Below are positions 25,408 through 33,614 of a stretch of 64,000 nt of DNA, piece by piece. The notes under the pieces were generated by a model that searched no databases, was not told the DNA's origin, and worked only from the letters and a program-made list of their open reading frames with translations. A program made the position numbers and the translations under genes. Source of the stretch: Lentzea albidocapillata (lineage in GTDB: Bacteria > Actinomycetota > Actinomycetes > Mycobacteriales > Pseudonocardiaceae). Positions within the stretch are counted from its first letter, which is position 1. Each line of letters opens with the position of its first letter. Location of the stretch: positions 186,001 through 250,000 of the forward strand of contig NZ_JOEA01000003.1 in the NCBI RefSeq assembly GCF_000719115.1. Direction: 5' to 3'.

Positions 25408-26379
25408 ATGCCGCAAGAATCCTCGCATCGCGTCGTGGTCATCGTCGACGAGAACTCCAACCCGTTCGAACTCGGCTGCGCCACCGAGATCTTCGGCCTG
25501 CACCGCCCCGAGATCGGCGGCCACCTCTACGACTTCCGCCTCTGCTCACCCGAACCGCACACGGCGATGCGCGACGGCTTCTTCACCCTCACCGGCGTCA
25601 CCGACCTGCACGCCACCGAGCACGCCGACACCCTCATCGTCCCCAACCGGCCCAACATCGACGCACCCCGCCGACCCGACGTCCTCGACGCCATCCGCCG
25701 CGCCCACACCCGCGGCACACGCCTCGTCGGATTCTGCAGCGGCGCCTTCACCCTCGCCGAAGCCGGCGTCCTCGACGGCCGCCGCGCCACCGCCCACTGG
25801 CAGTGGGCCGACGACTTCCGCACCCGCTTCCCCGCCGTACACCTCGAACCCGACGTCCTGTTCGTCGACGACGGCGACATCCTCACCTCCGCCGGCAGCG
25901 CCGCCGCCCTCGACCTCGGCCTGCACCTCGTCCGCCGCGACCACGGCGCCGAGATCGCCAGCTCCGTCAGCCGCCGCCTCGTCTTCGCCGCCCACCGCGA
26001 CGGCGGCCAGCGCCAGTTCGTGCAACGCCCCGTACCCGACCTGCCCGACGAGTCACTCGCCCCCGTCCTCGCCTGGGCCCAGCAGCACCTCGACACCCCA
26101 CTCACCATCGCCGACCTGGCCAAACGCAGCGCCGTCAGCCCCGCCACCCTGCACCGCCGCTTCCAGGCACAACTCGGCACCACACCCCTCGCATGGCTCA
26201 CCGGCGAACGCATCACCCTCGCCTGCCGGCTCATCGAACTGGGGGAGCGGCGCTTCGACGTCGTCGCCCGCCGCACCGGCCTGGGCACCGCCGCCAACCT
26301 CCGCGCCCTGATGCGCCGCGACACCGGCCTCACCCCGTCGGACTACCGGCGCCGCTTCAGCCCAGCGCCCGCAGAATGA
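25408..26379 (+). CDS. GlxA-family transcriptional regulator (DJ-1/PfpI-like domain plus AraC HTH)
   Basis: 323 residues. Residues about 8-190 form a DJ-1/PfpI-like domain with FCSGAFTLAEAGVLDGRRATAHW, the Cys nucleophile-elbow region near 110. Residues about 215-320 are a double AraC helix-turn-helix (LTIADLAKRSAVSPATLHRRFQAQLG and RRTGLGTAANLRALMRRDTGLTPSDYRRRF). Such proteins are activators or repressors responding to small metabolites. The divergent cupin gene is the most likely target. Its last 23 bp overlap the convergent GrpB-like gene. Confidence 0.9.
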   Translation: MPQESSHRVVVIVDENSNPFELGCATEIFGLHRPEIGGHLYDFRLCSPEPHTAMRDGFFTLTGVTDLHATEHADTLIVPNRPNIDAPRRPDVLDAIRRAHTRGTRLVGFCSGAFTLAEAGVLDGRRATAHWQWADDFRTRFPAVHLEPDVLFVDDGDILTSAGSAAALDLGLHLVRRDHGAEIASSVSRRLVFAAHRDGGQRQFVQRPVPDLPDESLAPVLAWAQQHLDTPLTIADLAKRSAVSPATLHRRFQAQLGTTPLAWLTGERITLACRLIELGERRFDVVARRTGLGTAANLRALMRRDTGLTPSDYRRRFSPAPAE

Positions 26380-27394
26380 TCCGCTCCACCACCCGCGTCT
26401 TCGCATCCGCGTAGTCCTGCACCCGCTCCCACGTCCGCCCCGCCAGCTCACGCTTCGTGCGTTCGTACTCCTCCCGGTCCTGCGGGAAGGCGCGCAGCCG
26501 GTCACGGAAGGCCAGCATCCGATCCAGCTCCTCACACCCAGGGGAGAAGACGTGCAGGTTCACGTTCGGCGCCACGCCCTTGAGCACCCGGTGCTCGTGC
26601 CAGGCGCGCTCCCGCAGCAGCAGGTAGTAACCCGCCGCCACCAACGCCGGCACATAGGCGCCCTCGTCGGCCGAGTCCGGCACGACCAGCAGAATGTCGA
26701 TCAACGGCTTCGCCGCCAGCCCCGGCACCGACGTCGACCCCACATGCTCCAACCGGACGACCCGCTCACCCAGCGCCGCCCGGATCTTCGCCTCCTCAAC
26801 GGCATACCACCGCGCCCACACCGGATCGTGCTCCTGCAGCACCACCGGGGCGTTGTGCGGCGGCGCCTCCGTCACGAACTCCACCTCACCCGGCTCGACG
26901 GGCCGCGCCACATAGGCGCGCTCGAGGATGTCCAGCACCACGGCGTTCTTCGCATCCGTGTAGTCCTGCACCCGATCCCACACCCGCGCCGCCAGCTCCC
27001 GCTTGGCCGCCGCATACAACTCACGATCCCAGGCGTTGTCACGCAGCCAGTCGCGAAACAACAGATGCCGCCGCACCTGAGCACACCCGCGCGGGAACAC
27101 GTGCAGGTTGATGTCCGTGTCCGGGCCCTTGAGGATCCGGTGCTCGTGCCAGTCGTCCTCCCGCACCACCACCCGATACCCGGCCGCCTCCAGCGCGGGC
27201 ACGTACGACGCCTCCCGCAGCGGAGCGTCCACCACCAGCATCAGGTCGACCAACGGCTTCGCACACAACCCCGGCACCGACGTCGACCCCACGTGCTCCA
27301 GCACCGCACCCGGCAACGCGCCCAGCACCCGCGCCCGTTCCCGCTCGTACAGACCAGGCCAGCCGGCGTCGTACTCGGCGAGCTCGATGTTCAC
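26357..27394 (-). CDS. Tandem-domain GrpB (UPF0157) protein
   Basis: 345 residues made of two GrpB-type nucleotidyltransferase-fold domains. Each half repeats the same order: LEHVGSTSVPGLxAKPLxDxxLVV (about 32-57 and 214-240), a HEHRxLKG...NLHVF segment (about 83-100 and 265-280) and a C-terminal REL...WxRVQDYxDAK helix. The GSTS...D pattern resembles the active site of Pol-beta-like nucleotidyltransferases. GrpB proteins are usually single-domain, with unknown function. The start is GTG 27394, which has GAGGGGG 6 nt upstream; the in-frame ATG at 27409 would place the ribosome-binding site inside the gene. Confidence 0.85.
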   Translation of the reverse strand: MNIELAEYDAGWPGLYERERARVLGALPGAVLEHVGSTSVPGLCAKPLVDLMLVVDAPLREASYVPALEAAGYRVVVREDDWHEHRILKGPDTDINLHVFPRGCAQVRRHLLFRDWLRDNAWDRELYAAAKRELAARVWDRVQDYTDAKNAVVLDILERAYVARPVEPGEVEFVTEAPPHNAPVVLQEHDPVWARWYAVEEAKIRAALGERVVRLEHVGSTSVPGLAAKPLIDILLVVPDSADEGAYVPALVAAGYYLLLRERAWHEHRVLKGVAPNVNLHVFSPGCEELDRMLAFRDRLRAFPQDREEYERTKRELAGRTWERVQDYADAKTRVVERIILRALG

Positions 27395-27427
27395 GGCAAA
27401 CCCCCTCATAGGCAGTCGGCCAGAATA

Positions 27428-28300
27428 TCAACTCCCGAACAGGTCACCCGCGCTCCCGACCCGCTCCAGCACCTCGTCCGCCGTGAACACCAGATCCTCC
27501 ACGACCTCGCAGTCCTCGACCTCGTCCCACGTCACCGGCGCCGACACCGCCGGCCGCTCCCGAGCCCGCAACGAATACGGCGCCACCGTCGTCTTCGCCG
27601 GATTGTTCTGCGACCAGTCGATGAACACCTTCCCCGTGCGCTGCGCCTTCGCCATCGTCGACACGATCAACGCCGGATGCTCCTGCGCCAACCGCTGCGC
27701 CACCGCCTTCGCGTACTCCGAGGTGTCCTTCGCCGGCGCATACGCATACACCTGCATGCCCTTGTTGCCCGACGTCTTCGCCCACGAGTCCACACCGTCG
27801 TCGTCCAGCACCATCCGCACCCGCTCCGCCACCCGGCAACACTCCACCACCGTCGCCGGCACACCCGGATCCAGATCGAACACCAGCAGATCAGGATCCC
27901 GCTTCCCACCCCGCGGCCCCACCGTCCACTGCGGCACATGCAACTCCAGCGCCGCCAGATTCGCCAGCCACACCAACGTCGCCAGCTCGTCCACCATCAC
28001 GTAGTTGACGGTCTCGTTGCCCTTCGAGCTCCCCGGCGACTCCAGCCGCATCGTCCGCACCCACTCCGGACGGTGCTCCGGCGCGTTCTTCTCGAAGAAC
28101 CACTTCCCGTCCACCCCGTTCGGAAAGCGCTTCAACGTCACCGGACGGTCCTTCAGATGCGGCAGCAACACCGGCGCGATCCGGGTGTAGTAATCGATCA
28201 CCTCACCCTTGGTGAACCCGAACCCCGGATACAACACCTTCTCCAGGTTCGTCAGCTTCAACACCCGGTCCTCGACACGCACAGTCGCGTCACTCGACAA
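27428..28300 (-). CDS. ligD: LigD-type polymerase/primase domain protein (PolDom)
   Basis: 290 residues corresponding to the polymerase (primase-polymerase, archaeo-eukaryotic type) domain of LigD. Visible motifs: LTNLEKVLYPGFGFTKGEVIDYY near the N-terminus, FEKNAPEH, DLDPGV (metal-binding Asp pair) and TSGNKGMQVY. It extends and fills ends during non-homologous end joining and prefers ribonucleotides in characterised homologues. TTG 28300 is 10 nt from GGAGGAG and overlaps the ligase stop by 11 bp; GTG 28282 is an alternative. In mycobacteria this domain is fused to the ligase; here it is separate, last of the Ku operon. Confidence 0.9.
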   Translation of the reverse strand: MSSDATVRVEDRVLKLTNLEKVLYPGFGFTKGEVIDYYTRIAPVLLPHLKDRPVTLKRFPNGVDGKWFFEKNAPEHRPEWVRTMRLESPGSSKGNETVNYVMVDELATLVWLANLAALELHVPQWTVGPRGGKRDPDLLVFDLDPGVPATVVECCRVAERVRMVLDDDGVDSWAKTSGNKGMQVYAYAPAKDTSEYAKAVAQRLAQEHPALIVSTMAKAQRTGKVFIDWSQNNPAKTTVAPYSLRARERPAVSAPVTWDEVEDCEVVEDLVFTADEVLERVGSAGDLFGS

Positions 28301-29732
28301 CCCGACGCACCTCCTCCGGCGTCTTGTCCGGCCGCAACCCACGCCACGCCGGAAACCGCATCCGCCCGTCCGGCGTCCACTGCCGGAACACCACCTCCGC
28401 CACCAGTTCCGGCTCCACCCACCTCGCGCCCTTCGACCGCTCCCGCGGCATCTCCGTCACGAACGGCGAACCCTTACGCGCCAACGCCTTCAACCGCGGC
28501 GTCAGCACCGCCAGCTCCGCGTCGTTGAACCCCGTGCCCACCGACCCCGCGAACGCCAGCCCGCCATCCTGCGGAATACCCAGCAACAACGCGCCGATCA
28601 CCCCGGCCCGCTTGCCTTCACCCATCCGCCAGCCACCGATCACCACCTCCTGCGCCAGCAGGTCCGTGATCTTGCGCCACACCGGCGACCGCAACCCCGG
28701 CTGATAAGGCGAATCCAGCCGCTTCGCGACCACACCCTCCAAACCCTGCTCACGACTCGCCGCCAGCACCGACGCCCCGTCCTCGTCATAAGACGGGGGA
28801 GTCAGCCAGTGCGGACCCCGCAACTCAAGACCCCTCAGCAACTCACGACGCTGCCGGAAAGGAAGCTGCACAGTAGAACTGCCATCCAGGTGCAGCAGAT
28901 CGAACAACAACAACGTCACCGGAAACTGCCGCGCCGCCCGACGAGCCGCCTCCGACTTCGTCACATGCATCCGGTTCTGCAACGCGCTGAAACTCGGCCG
29001 GCCATCCTGCAACGCGACGATCTCACCGTCCAGCAGAGCCTCCGTCGACCCCAGCTGCTCACCCACACCCTGCAACTCCGGATAAGCGACCGTGATGTCG
29101 TTGCCCACCCGCGACCACGCCTGAACACGCCCGCCCTCGACCCTCAGAACCGCCCGGACACCATCCCACTTGAACTCATAAGCCCAATGATCATCATCAT
29201 CGTGGGGGAGAGGACCCGGAACAGCGAGCATCGGCTTCAGCTGATCCGGCAACACCTGCCAGTCCGGCCGCGCCGGAGCATGCCGGCGCTTCATCATCCA
29301 GTTCTTCTCGTCCTTCCCCGAACGGAAGAACACGAACTGCCCCTGCACCCGGCCACCATGCAAGATCACATCGACCTCGCGATCCGACCACTTCACCGTC
29401 TCATAGCGGCCGCGATCCCACAGGAACATCTCACCGCCGCCGTACTCACCCTTCGGGATCTCCCCGGAGAACTCCGCGTACTCCAGCGGATGATCCTCGG
29501 TGTGCACAGCCAGCCGCACCACATCCGTCGTCGGCGGCAAACCCTTCGGCACCGCCCACGACACCAGAACCCCACCACGCTCCAACCGCACATCCCAATG
29601 CAGGCTGCTCGCGTGATGCTCCTGGATCACGAACGTGTCGTCGTTGCCCCTCGGCAGCACATCCGCGCTCGGAACGGGCTCCGGCGTCCTGGCCGGATCC
29701 CTCTTACGCCGGTACTCATCGAGCCCGGCCAT
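28290..29732 (-). CDS. ligD: ATP-dependent DNA ligase LigD (3'-phosphoesterase plus ligase domains)
   Basis: 480 residues. Residues about 30-150 are the LigD 3'-phosphoesterase domain (HHASSLHWDVRLE, later GEYGGGEMFLWDRG). The ATP-dependent ligase domain follows, with the nucleotidyl-transfer motif KWDGVRA (active Lys near 190), LLDGEIVAL and GLEGVVAKR, and an OB-fold C-terminus. With Ku it trims and seals double-strand breaks. ATG 29732 starts directly next to the Ku stop (29733-29735), and its 3' end overlaps the polymerase gene, so all three proteins come from one operon. Confidence 0.94.
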   Translation of the reverse strand: MAGLDEYRRKRDPARTPEPVPSADVLPRGNDDTFVIQEHHASSLHWDVRLERGGVLVSWAVPKGLPPTTDVVRLAVHTEDHPLEYAEFSGEIPKGEYGGGEMFLWDRGRYETVKWSDREVDVILHGGRVQGQFVFFRSGKDEKNWMMKRRHAPARPDWQVLPDQLKPMLAVPGPLPHDDDDHWAYEFKWDGVRAVLRVEGGRVQAWSRVGNDITVAYPELQGVGEQLGSTEALLDGEIVALQDGRPSFSALQNRMHVTKSEAARRAARQFPVTLLLFDLLHLDGSSTVQLPFRQRRELLRGLELRGPHWLTPPSYDEDGASVLAASREQGLEGVVAKRLDSPYQPGLRSPVWRKITDLLAQEVVIGGWRMGEGKRAGVIGALLLGIPQDGGLAFAGSVGTGFNDAELAVLTPRLKALARKGSPFVTEMPRERSKGARWVEPELVAEVVFRQWTPDGRMRFPAWRGLRPDKTPEEVRRVVE

Positions 29733-30560
29733 CTACGCCGACGAAGCCTTCTTCTTCGGCGGCGCCTTCTTCTCGCTCTTCCGCCCGGCCTTCGCCTTCT
29801 CCACACTGCGCTCCAGCGCCGTCATCAGATCGATGACATCGCCCTTCTCCTCGGCCTCCGGCTGCTCGGGCAACTCCGCACCCTCCGCCTTCGCCGCGAT
29901 CACCTTCTCCAGCGCGTCCCGGTAGTCGTCGGTGAACGTGTCCGGATCGAAGTCACCCGCCATCGACTCCACCAGCGACGTCGCCATCTTCAACTCCTGC
30001 GGCCGCACCTCCACGTCCTGATCCAGGAAGTCGAACTCCGCCTTGCGGATCTCATCCGGCCACAACATCGTGTGCATCACCAGCACGTCATCCCGCGCCC
30101 GGATCGTCGCCAGCGTCTCCTTCTGCCGGATCGTGATCTTCACAACCGCCAGCTGACCCGTCTTCACCAGCGCATCCCGCAACAACACGTACGGCCGAGC
30201 CGCCGCCTTGTCCGGCTCCAGGTAATACGTCTTCTGGAAGTAGATCGGATCGATCTCCTCCGCCGGCACGAACTCCAGCACGTCGATCGACTTGTCCGTC
30301 TTCACCGGCAACTTCTCGAAGTCCTCGTTCTCCATGATCACCATCCGGCCATCGTCCAACTCATAGCCCTTGGTGATCTCCGAGTACTCCACCTCTTCAC
30401 CGCACACCGAACAGACACGCTTGTACTTGATGCGCCCGCCGTCCCCCCGGTGCACCTGGTTGAAACGGAAGTCGTGCTCCTCGACAGCCGTGTAAAGGCG
30501 CACGGCGATCGTCACCAACCCGAAGGAGATGGCCCCACGCCACACGGATCTCATTCTCAT
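29733..30560 (-). CDS. ku: Ku-family double-strand-break end-binding protein
   Basis: 275 residues starting MRMRSVWRGAISFGLVTIAVRLYTA, the bacterial Ku signature. The core beta-barrel region includes a CSVCGEEVEY segment (CxxC near 50) and YYLEPDKAAARPYVLLRDAL; the last 25 residues are Lys-rich (EKAKAGRKSEKKAPPKKKASSA), a tail known to help DNA threading in some Ku proteins. The homodimer encircles broken ends and recruits LigD. AGGGG is 6 nt before ATG 30560. First gene of the ku-ligD operon; it lies 135 bp downstream of the recombinase gene on the same strand. Confidence 0.95.
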   Translation of the reverse strand: MRMRSVWRGAISFGLVTIAVRLYTAVEEHDFRFNQVHRGDGGRIKYKRVCSVCGEEVEYSEITKGYELDDGRMVIMENEDFEKLPVKTDKSIDVLEFVPAEEIDPIYFQKTYYLEPDKAAARPYVLLRDALVKTGQLAVVKITIRQKETLATIRARDDVLVMHTMLWPDEIRKAEFDFLDQDVEVRPQELKMATSLVESMAGDFDPDTFTDDYRDALEKVIAAKAEGAELPEQPEAEEKGDVIDLMTALERSVEKAKAGRKSEKKAPPKKKASSA

Positions 30561-30681
30561 TGGGTACCCCTGAAATGCGGTTTTCGCACCACCAGATCAC
30601 CCACTCGGCCTAACGATCCGGCAACTGAGCAACCCCCGGCCCACGCGTCCTGACCGAGAGTGCCGCACAACAGTGGAACAC

Positions 30682-30705
30682 CGCTAGATGTCCCGCTAGA
30701 TGTCC
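30682..30705. repeat. Tandem 12-bp direct repeat over the recombinase stop codon
   Basis: CGCTAGATGTCC occurs twice back to back (30682-30693 and 30694-30705). On the minus strand the gene ends with codons for Arg-Asp-Ile, a TAG stop, then the same Arg-Asp-Ile-TAG again. The duplication is exact and in frame. It may be a replication-slippage event or part of a recombination site. Confidence 0.8.
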
Positions 30706-31655
30706 CTCAGCGCCCGATACGTCCTGTTACTCGCCACCGCCGCCCGCCGCTCCCGCGCCGTCGCCTCGATGTAGTTCTGACTCGTCGCCAAACTCGCATG
30801 CCCCAGCAACGCCATGATCTCGCTCGCCGACGCCCCATCCTCAGCCAGGCGCGTCGCGAACGTATGCCGCAACGCGTGCAGATTCGCCCCCGTCGGCACC
30901 CTGTCGTTCAACCCCGCCCACCGAAAACACGACTTCACCAGGTACTCCAGCCCACCCCGCCCGATCGGCTCACCATGCCGATCCCTCAGCAACGCCGACT
31001 CCCGGTCAAACCGCCCCTGAGGAAACCGCTGCCGGCAACTCTTCAGATACGCCTCCACGATCCGCTCCATCGGCGGCTCGATCGGAACACTCCGATCCCG
31101 GTTCCCCTTGCCCTTCACATGCAACCGCTGATCACCCTCCCGCCCCACGACACTCGCCAGCGTGAGCGTCCGCATCTCCGCACTGCGCAACCCCGCTACC
31201 AGCCCCAACGCGATCACCAGTACATCCCGCTCCGGCCACGGATCACGCCCCTTGCGCGCCCCCTCCGCCGCGGCCGTCAGCAACTGCTCAGGGGTGTCCT
31301 CACCCCGCAGCGGCTTCGGGACCAGCGGAGGTGTCCTGGGACGAGCGACGGCACCCATCGGATTACCGGCGATCAGGTCCTCGGCCACGCAGAACGTCAG
31401 GAACTGGTTCCACGTCGACCACGCCCGCAGCACCGAGCTCTTGGCATGGGAGTCCGCGAACACCCCGAAAGCCTCACGGAGGTTCGCACCGGTGAGCTGA
31501 GCGATGACCAGGTCCTCGACGGGGCAGGAGAGGGTCTCGGCCAGCAGCGTGTTCACACCGGCGAGATCCCGCTGGTAGGCGGCCGTTGTGTGCGGCGAGT
31601 CCTTGCGAGTCCGGCGGGCGAGGAAGAAGGCGTCCTGGGCGCCGAGCACGTGCAT
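30696..31655 (-). CDS. Tyrosine recombinase/integrase (XerC/XerD-like)
   Basis: 319 residues from ATG 31655. The N-terminal SAM-like core-binding domain (about 1-110) includes SPHTTAAYQRDLAGVN; the catalytic domain shows Arg in GLVAGLRSAEMRTL, the HALRHTFATRL box, GHASLATSQNY with the nucleophilic Tyr. No phage or transposon genes adjoin it, so it may be a domesticated or solitary integrase. Starts at GTG 31673 or a frame extension to 31733 are possible; the region upstream of 31655 looks unlike the family. The 3' end carries a duplicated stop (12-bp tandem repeat). Downstream on the same strand is the Ku operon, 135 bp away. Confidence 0.85.
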   Translation of the reverse strand: MHVLGAQDAFFLARRTRKDSPHTTAAYQRDLAGVNTLLAETLSCPVEDLVIAQLTGANLREAFGVFADSHAKSSVLRAWSTWNQFLTFCVAEDLIAGNPMGAVARPRTPPLVPKPLRGEDTPEQLLTAAAEGARKGRDPWPERDVLVIALGLVAGLRSAEMRTLTLASVVGREGDQRLHVKGKGNRDRSVPIEPPMERIVEAYLKSCRQRFPQGRFDRESALLRDRHGEPIGRGGLEYLVKSCFRWAGLNDRVPTGANLHALRHTFATRLAEDGASASEIMALLGHASLATSQNYIEATARERRAAVASNRTYRALRDI

Positions 31656-31882
31656 ATGGATCTTGTACCGCACACCACCGACAATCCCGGACACGGCGGC
31701 GGCACAGGGGAGGGGAGCGCTCCTCGGCCTCACGTGCGAGCGGTTGTTGGACGAGTGCGGAGCCGCAGGTCAGCGTGTGGCGTGGGCCGTCGATCCGACG
31801 GCGGGGCGGCGCTCGAACGTGTCGGGTCGAGGTTGGTGCAGGGCGGCGCGAATGCGTGGGTTCGAAAACCTGTTCTGTGCTG

Positions 31883-31898
31883 GATAATGGCGATTATG
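31883..31898. promoter_or_regulatory. GATAAT-N4-ATTATG palindrome, copy 1
   Basis: GATAATGGCGATTATG: ATAAT (31884-31888) and ATTAT (31893-31897) are reverse complements with a 4-nt centre. The same shape recurs 289 bp downstream. A shared regulator of the recombinase and the DinB-like gene is one possibility. Confidence 0.45.
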
Positions 31899-32058
31899 CA
31901 TGAAATGTCCGTTTTGCCGGGTTCTGATTCGGCTCGGGACGGCGCTGGACCAGGTGGCGTCACTTGTCGGGGATCGTGAGCGTAATGACGCCTCGCTACG
32001 TACGTCTCTCTGACGACACGTCGGTGTCGACCGCGCTCCGGCATCGCCGTGGATCTGA

Positions 32059-32121
32059 TGTTGTGGCGTCTGCAAGCGCAGCCGGCCTGCCCGTTGGCTG
32101 TGACTTGCAGACGCGCCAACA
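32059..32121. repeat. Imperfect 18-bp inverted repeat with nested inner stem
   Basis: TGTTGTGGCGTCTGCAAG (32059-32076) and CTTGCAGACGCGCCAACA (32104-32121) pair at 16 of 18 positions, 11 of them in a continuous run. The 27-nt loop contains a smaller AGCC/GGCT stem. It does not have a tRNA cloverleaf or T-loop sequence. Confidence 0.5.
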
Positions 32122-32171
32122 CGGGCGTTTCGGCCCCTTCTGAAGCGATCTTCGCAGGTCGCCGTTTCGCC

Positions 32172-32187
32172 GATAATCTACATTATG
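32172..32187. promoter_or_regulatory. GATAAT-N4-ATTATG palindrome, copy 2
   Basis: GATAATCTACATTATG, the same half-sites and spacing as at 31883-31898, lies 71 bp before the DinB-like start codon. Its position would suit an operator at or just upstream of that gene's promoter. Confidence 0.45.
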
Positions 32188-32258
32188 TCAAGTAACGTGG
32201 ATCTGGGCTGTCTGGAGGCACTCTCCCGCCATCGCTGCCTCTGGCATGGTTCGCGCTC

Positions 32259-32753
32259 ATGATCGATGAGTTCGCCAAGGAGTACCTGCACTCGGATCTG
32301 CGTGAGTTGCGCGAGGTGATGGTGTGGAAGCTGGAGGGCCTGTCCGATATGGACGTGCGGCGTCCGCTGACGGCTTCGGGGACGAATCTGCTGGGCCTGA
32401 TGAAGCATCTGGCGTTGTCGGAGTCGCGGTACTTCGGCGAGGTGTTCGGGCGGCCGTTTCCTGAGCCGTTGCCTCGGTGGGACGACTTGGCGGCGCGTGG
32501 GCTGGACATGCGGGCGGACGAGTCGGAGTCGCGTGAGGAGATCGTGGGTCGCTATCGGCGCGTGTGGGCGCATTCGGATGCGACGATCTCTGCGCTCGCG
32601 GTGGATGCTCCTGGTCATGTGCCGTGGTGGCCGCGTCCGAACGTGATGCTGTTCAACGTGTTGGTGCACCTGGTGACCGAGACTGCGCGGCACGCGGGAC
32701 ACGCCGACATCTTGCGGGAGCAGCTCGACGGTGCGACCGGCGAGGGGCGCTGA
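32259..32753 (+). CDS. DinB/DUF664-family protein (third paralogue)
   Basis: 164 residues. It shares the family order seen in the pair at 9426-10600: WKLEGLSDMDVRRPLTASGTNLLGLMKH, HVPWW and ARHAGHADILREQLDG, with all three metal-binding histidines kept. It is shorter at the C-terminus. The probable role is thiol-dependent chemistry or detoxification of unknown substrate. No clear ribosome-binding site precedes ATG 32259. It is separated from the recombinase by about 600 bp of structured DNA and followed by an oxidoreductase gene. Confidence 0.8.
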   Translation: MIDEFAKEYLHSDLRELREVMVWKLEGLSDMDVRRPLTASGTNLLGLMKHLALSESRYFGEVFGRPFPEPLPRWDDLAARGLDMRADESESREEIVGRYRRVWAHSDATISALAVDAPGHVPWWPRPNVMLFNVLVHLVTETARHAGHADILREQLDGATGEGR

Positions 32754-32819
32754 GAGTCTGTTTCCGCTGCTCCCCCGCGTCTAGATGATCTTGTCGGGGG
32801 TGCTTGCCACACTCGGGTC

Positions 32820-33614
32820 ATGCGATTTGCGATCTATGTGCCGTCGTTCGGTTCGGAGCTCGGTGATCCGTCCGTGCTGGTGTCGCTCGCTGTCGAGGCC
32901 GAGGCGTCGGGGTGGGACGGGTTCTTCCTGTGGGATCACGTGGTGGTGCCGGGTGAGTCCGTTGTCTCTGACGTCTGGGTGACGTTAGGTGCGGTGGCGG
33001 CGCGGACGTCGAGGATCTCGCTGGGCCCGTTGGTGACGTCGCTGGGGCGTCGGCGTCCGTGGAAGGTGGCGTTGGAGGCGTCGACGTTGCAGCGGCTGTC
33101 TGGTGGGCGGCTGGTGCTGGGGGTGGGTGCGGGTGTGCCGCAGGACTACTCCCCCTTCGGCGAGCGCGGGTCGCGTGCGGAGGCGATGTCGGAAGGCGTG
33201 GAGCTGTTGCGGGCGTTGTTGTCGGGTGCCGAGGTGGAGCATCACGGTGCGCTGTTCGACGTGTCGGGTGTGCGGTTCGCGCCGGTGGAGGTGCCGATCT
33301 GGGTGGGTGGGATCTGGCCTCGGTCGACGCCTTTTCGTGCGGCGGAGCATGCGGCGGGTGTGGTGCCGGCGACGTTCGGTCCCGAGGGTCTGGTGGTGCT
33401 CTCCCCTGCGGATGCCGCTCGCCTGAAGGCGGATTTCGTGGCGTCGGGTGGTCCGGCTGACGGTGATGTCGTGTTGTGGGGTGGCAGTGCGTTACCCGAG
33501 GCGGGCGCGTACGAAGCCGCGGGCGTGACGTGGATGCTGAGCGATGGTGGCGCTCGGGGGCTTGATGAGTTGCGGGCGTTCGTGGCGGCCGGTCCCCCGC
33601 GTTCAGGCGTGTAG
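32820..33614 (+). CDS. LLM-class (luciferase-like) F420- or FMN-dependent oxidoreductase
   Basis: 264 residues with the bacterial luciferase-like TIM-barrel landmarks: WDGFFLWDHVV near residue 32, TLQRLSGGRLVLGVGAGVPQDYSPFGE near 85-110 and VPIWVGGIWPRS near 155. In actinobacteria most such proteins use coenzyme F420. The substrate is unknown. It is about 66 bp after the DinB gene on the same strand and overlaps the convergent TetR gene by 12 bp, so a common regulation with that regulator is plausible. Confidence 0.85.
   Translation: MRFAIYVPSFGSELGDPSVLVSLAVEAEASGWDGFFLWDHVVVPGESVVSDVWVTLGAVAARTSRISLGPLVTSLGRRRPWKVALEASTLQRLSGGRLVLGVGAGVPQDYSPFGERGSRAEAMSEGVELLRALLSGAEVEHHGALFDVSGVRFAPVEVPIWVGGIWPRSTPFRAAEHAAGVVPATFGPEGLVVLSPADAARLKADFVASGGPADGDVVLWGGSALPEAGAYEAAGVTWMLSDGGARGLDELRAFVAAGPPRSGV

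Larger units (their letters stand above)
31656..32258. other. About 600 bp of structured DNA without a credible gene
   Basis: No frame here has family resemblance or good codon use. The segment between the recombinase and a DinB gene is locally more AT-rich than the rest. It holds two copies of the palindrome GATAAT-N4-ATTATG (31883-31898 and 32172-32187) and an 18-bp imperfect inverted repeat with a nested stem (32059-32121). A recombinase operator region, an attachment site or a small-RNA locus are possible uses. Confidence 0.6.

Noticed and set aside
28209..30653. 814-codon plus-strand frame across the Ku/LigD operon
   Set aside because: Composition is Arg/His/Leu-rich low complexity, explained by codon bias of the real minus-strand genes.
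32059..32121. tRNA gene or attC-like site near the recombinase
   Set aside because: No T-loop or acceptor pattern; arms are oriented opposite to integron attC core sites.
31730..32122. Short minus-strand frame of 130 codons in the non-coding segment
   Set aside because: Random-like composition and poor codon use, no homology features; treated as non-coding.
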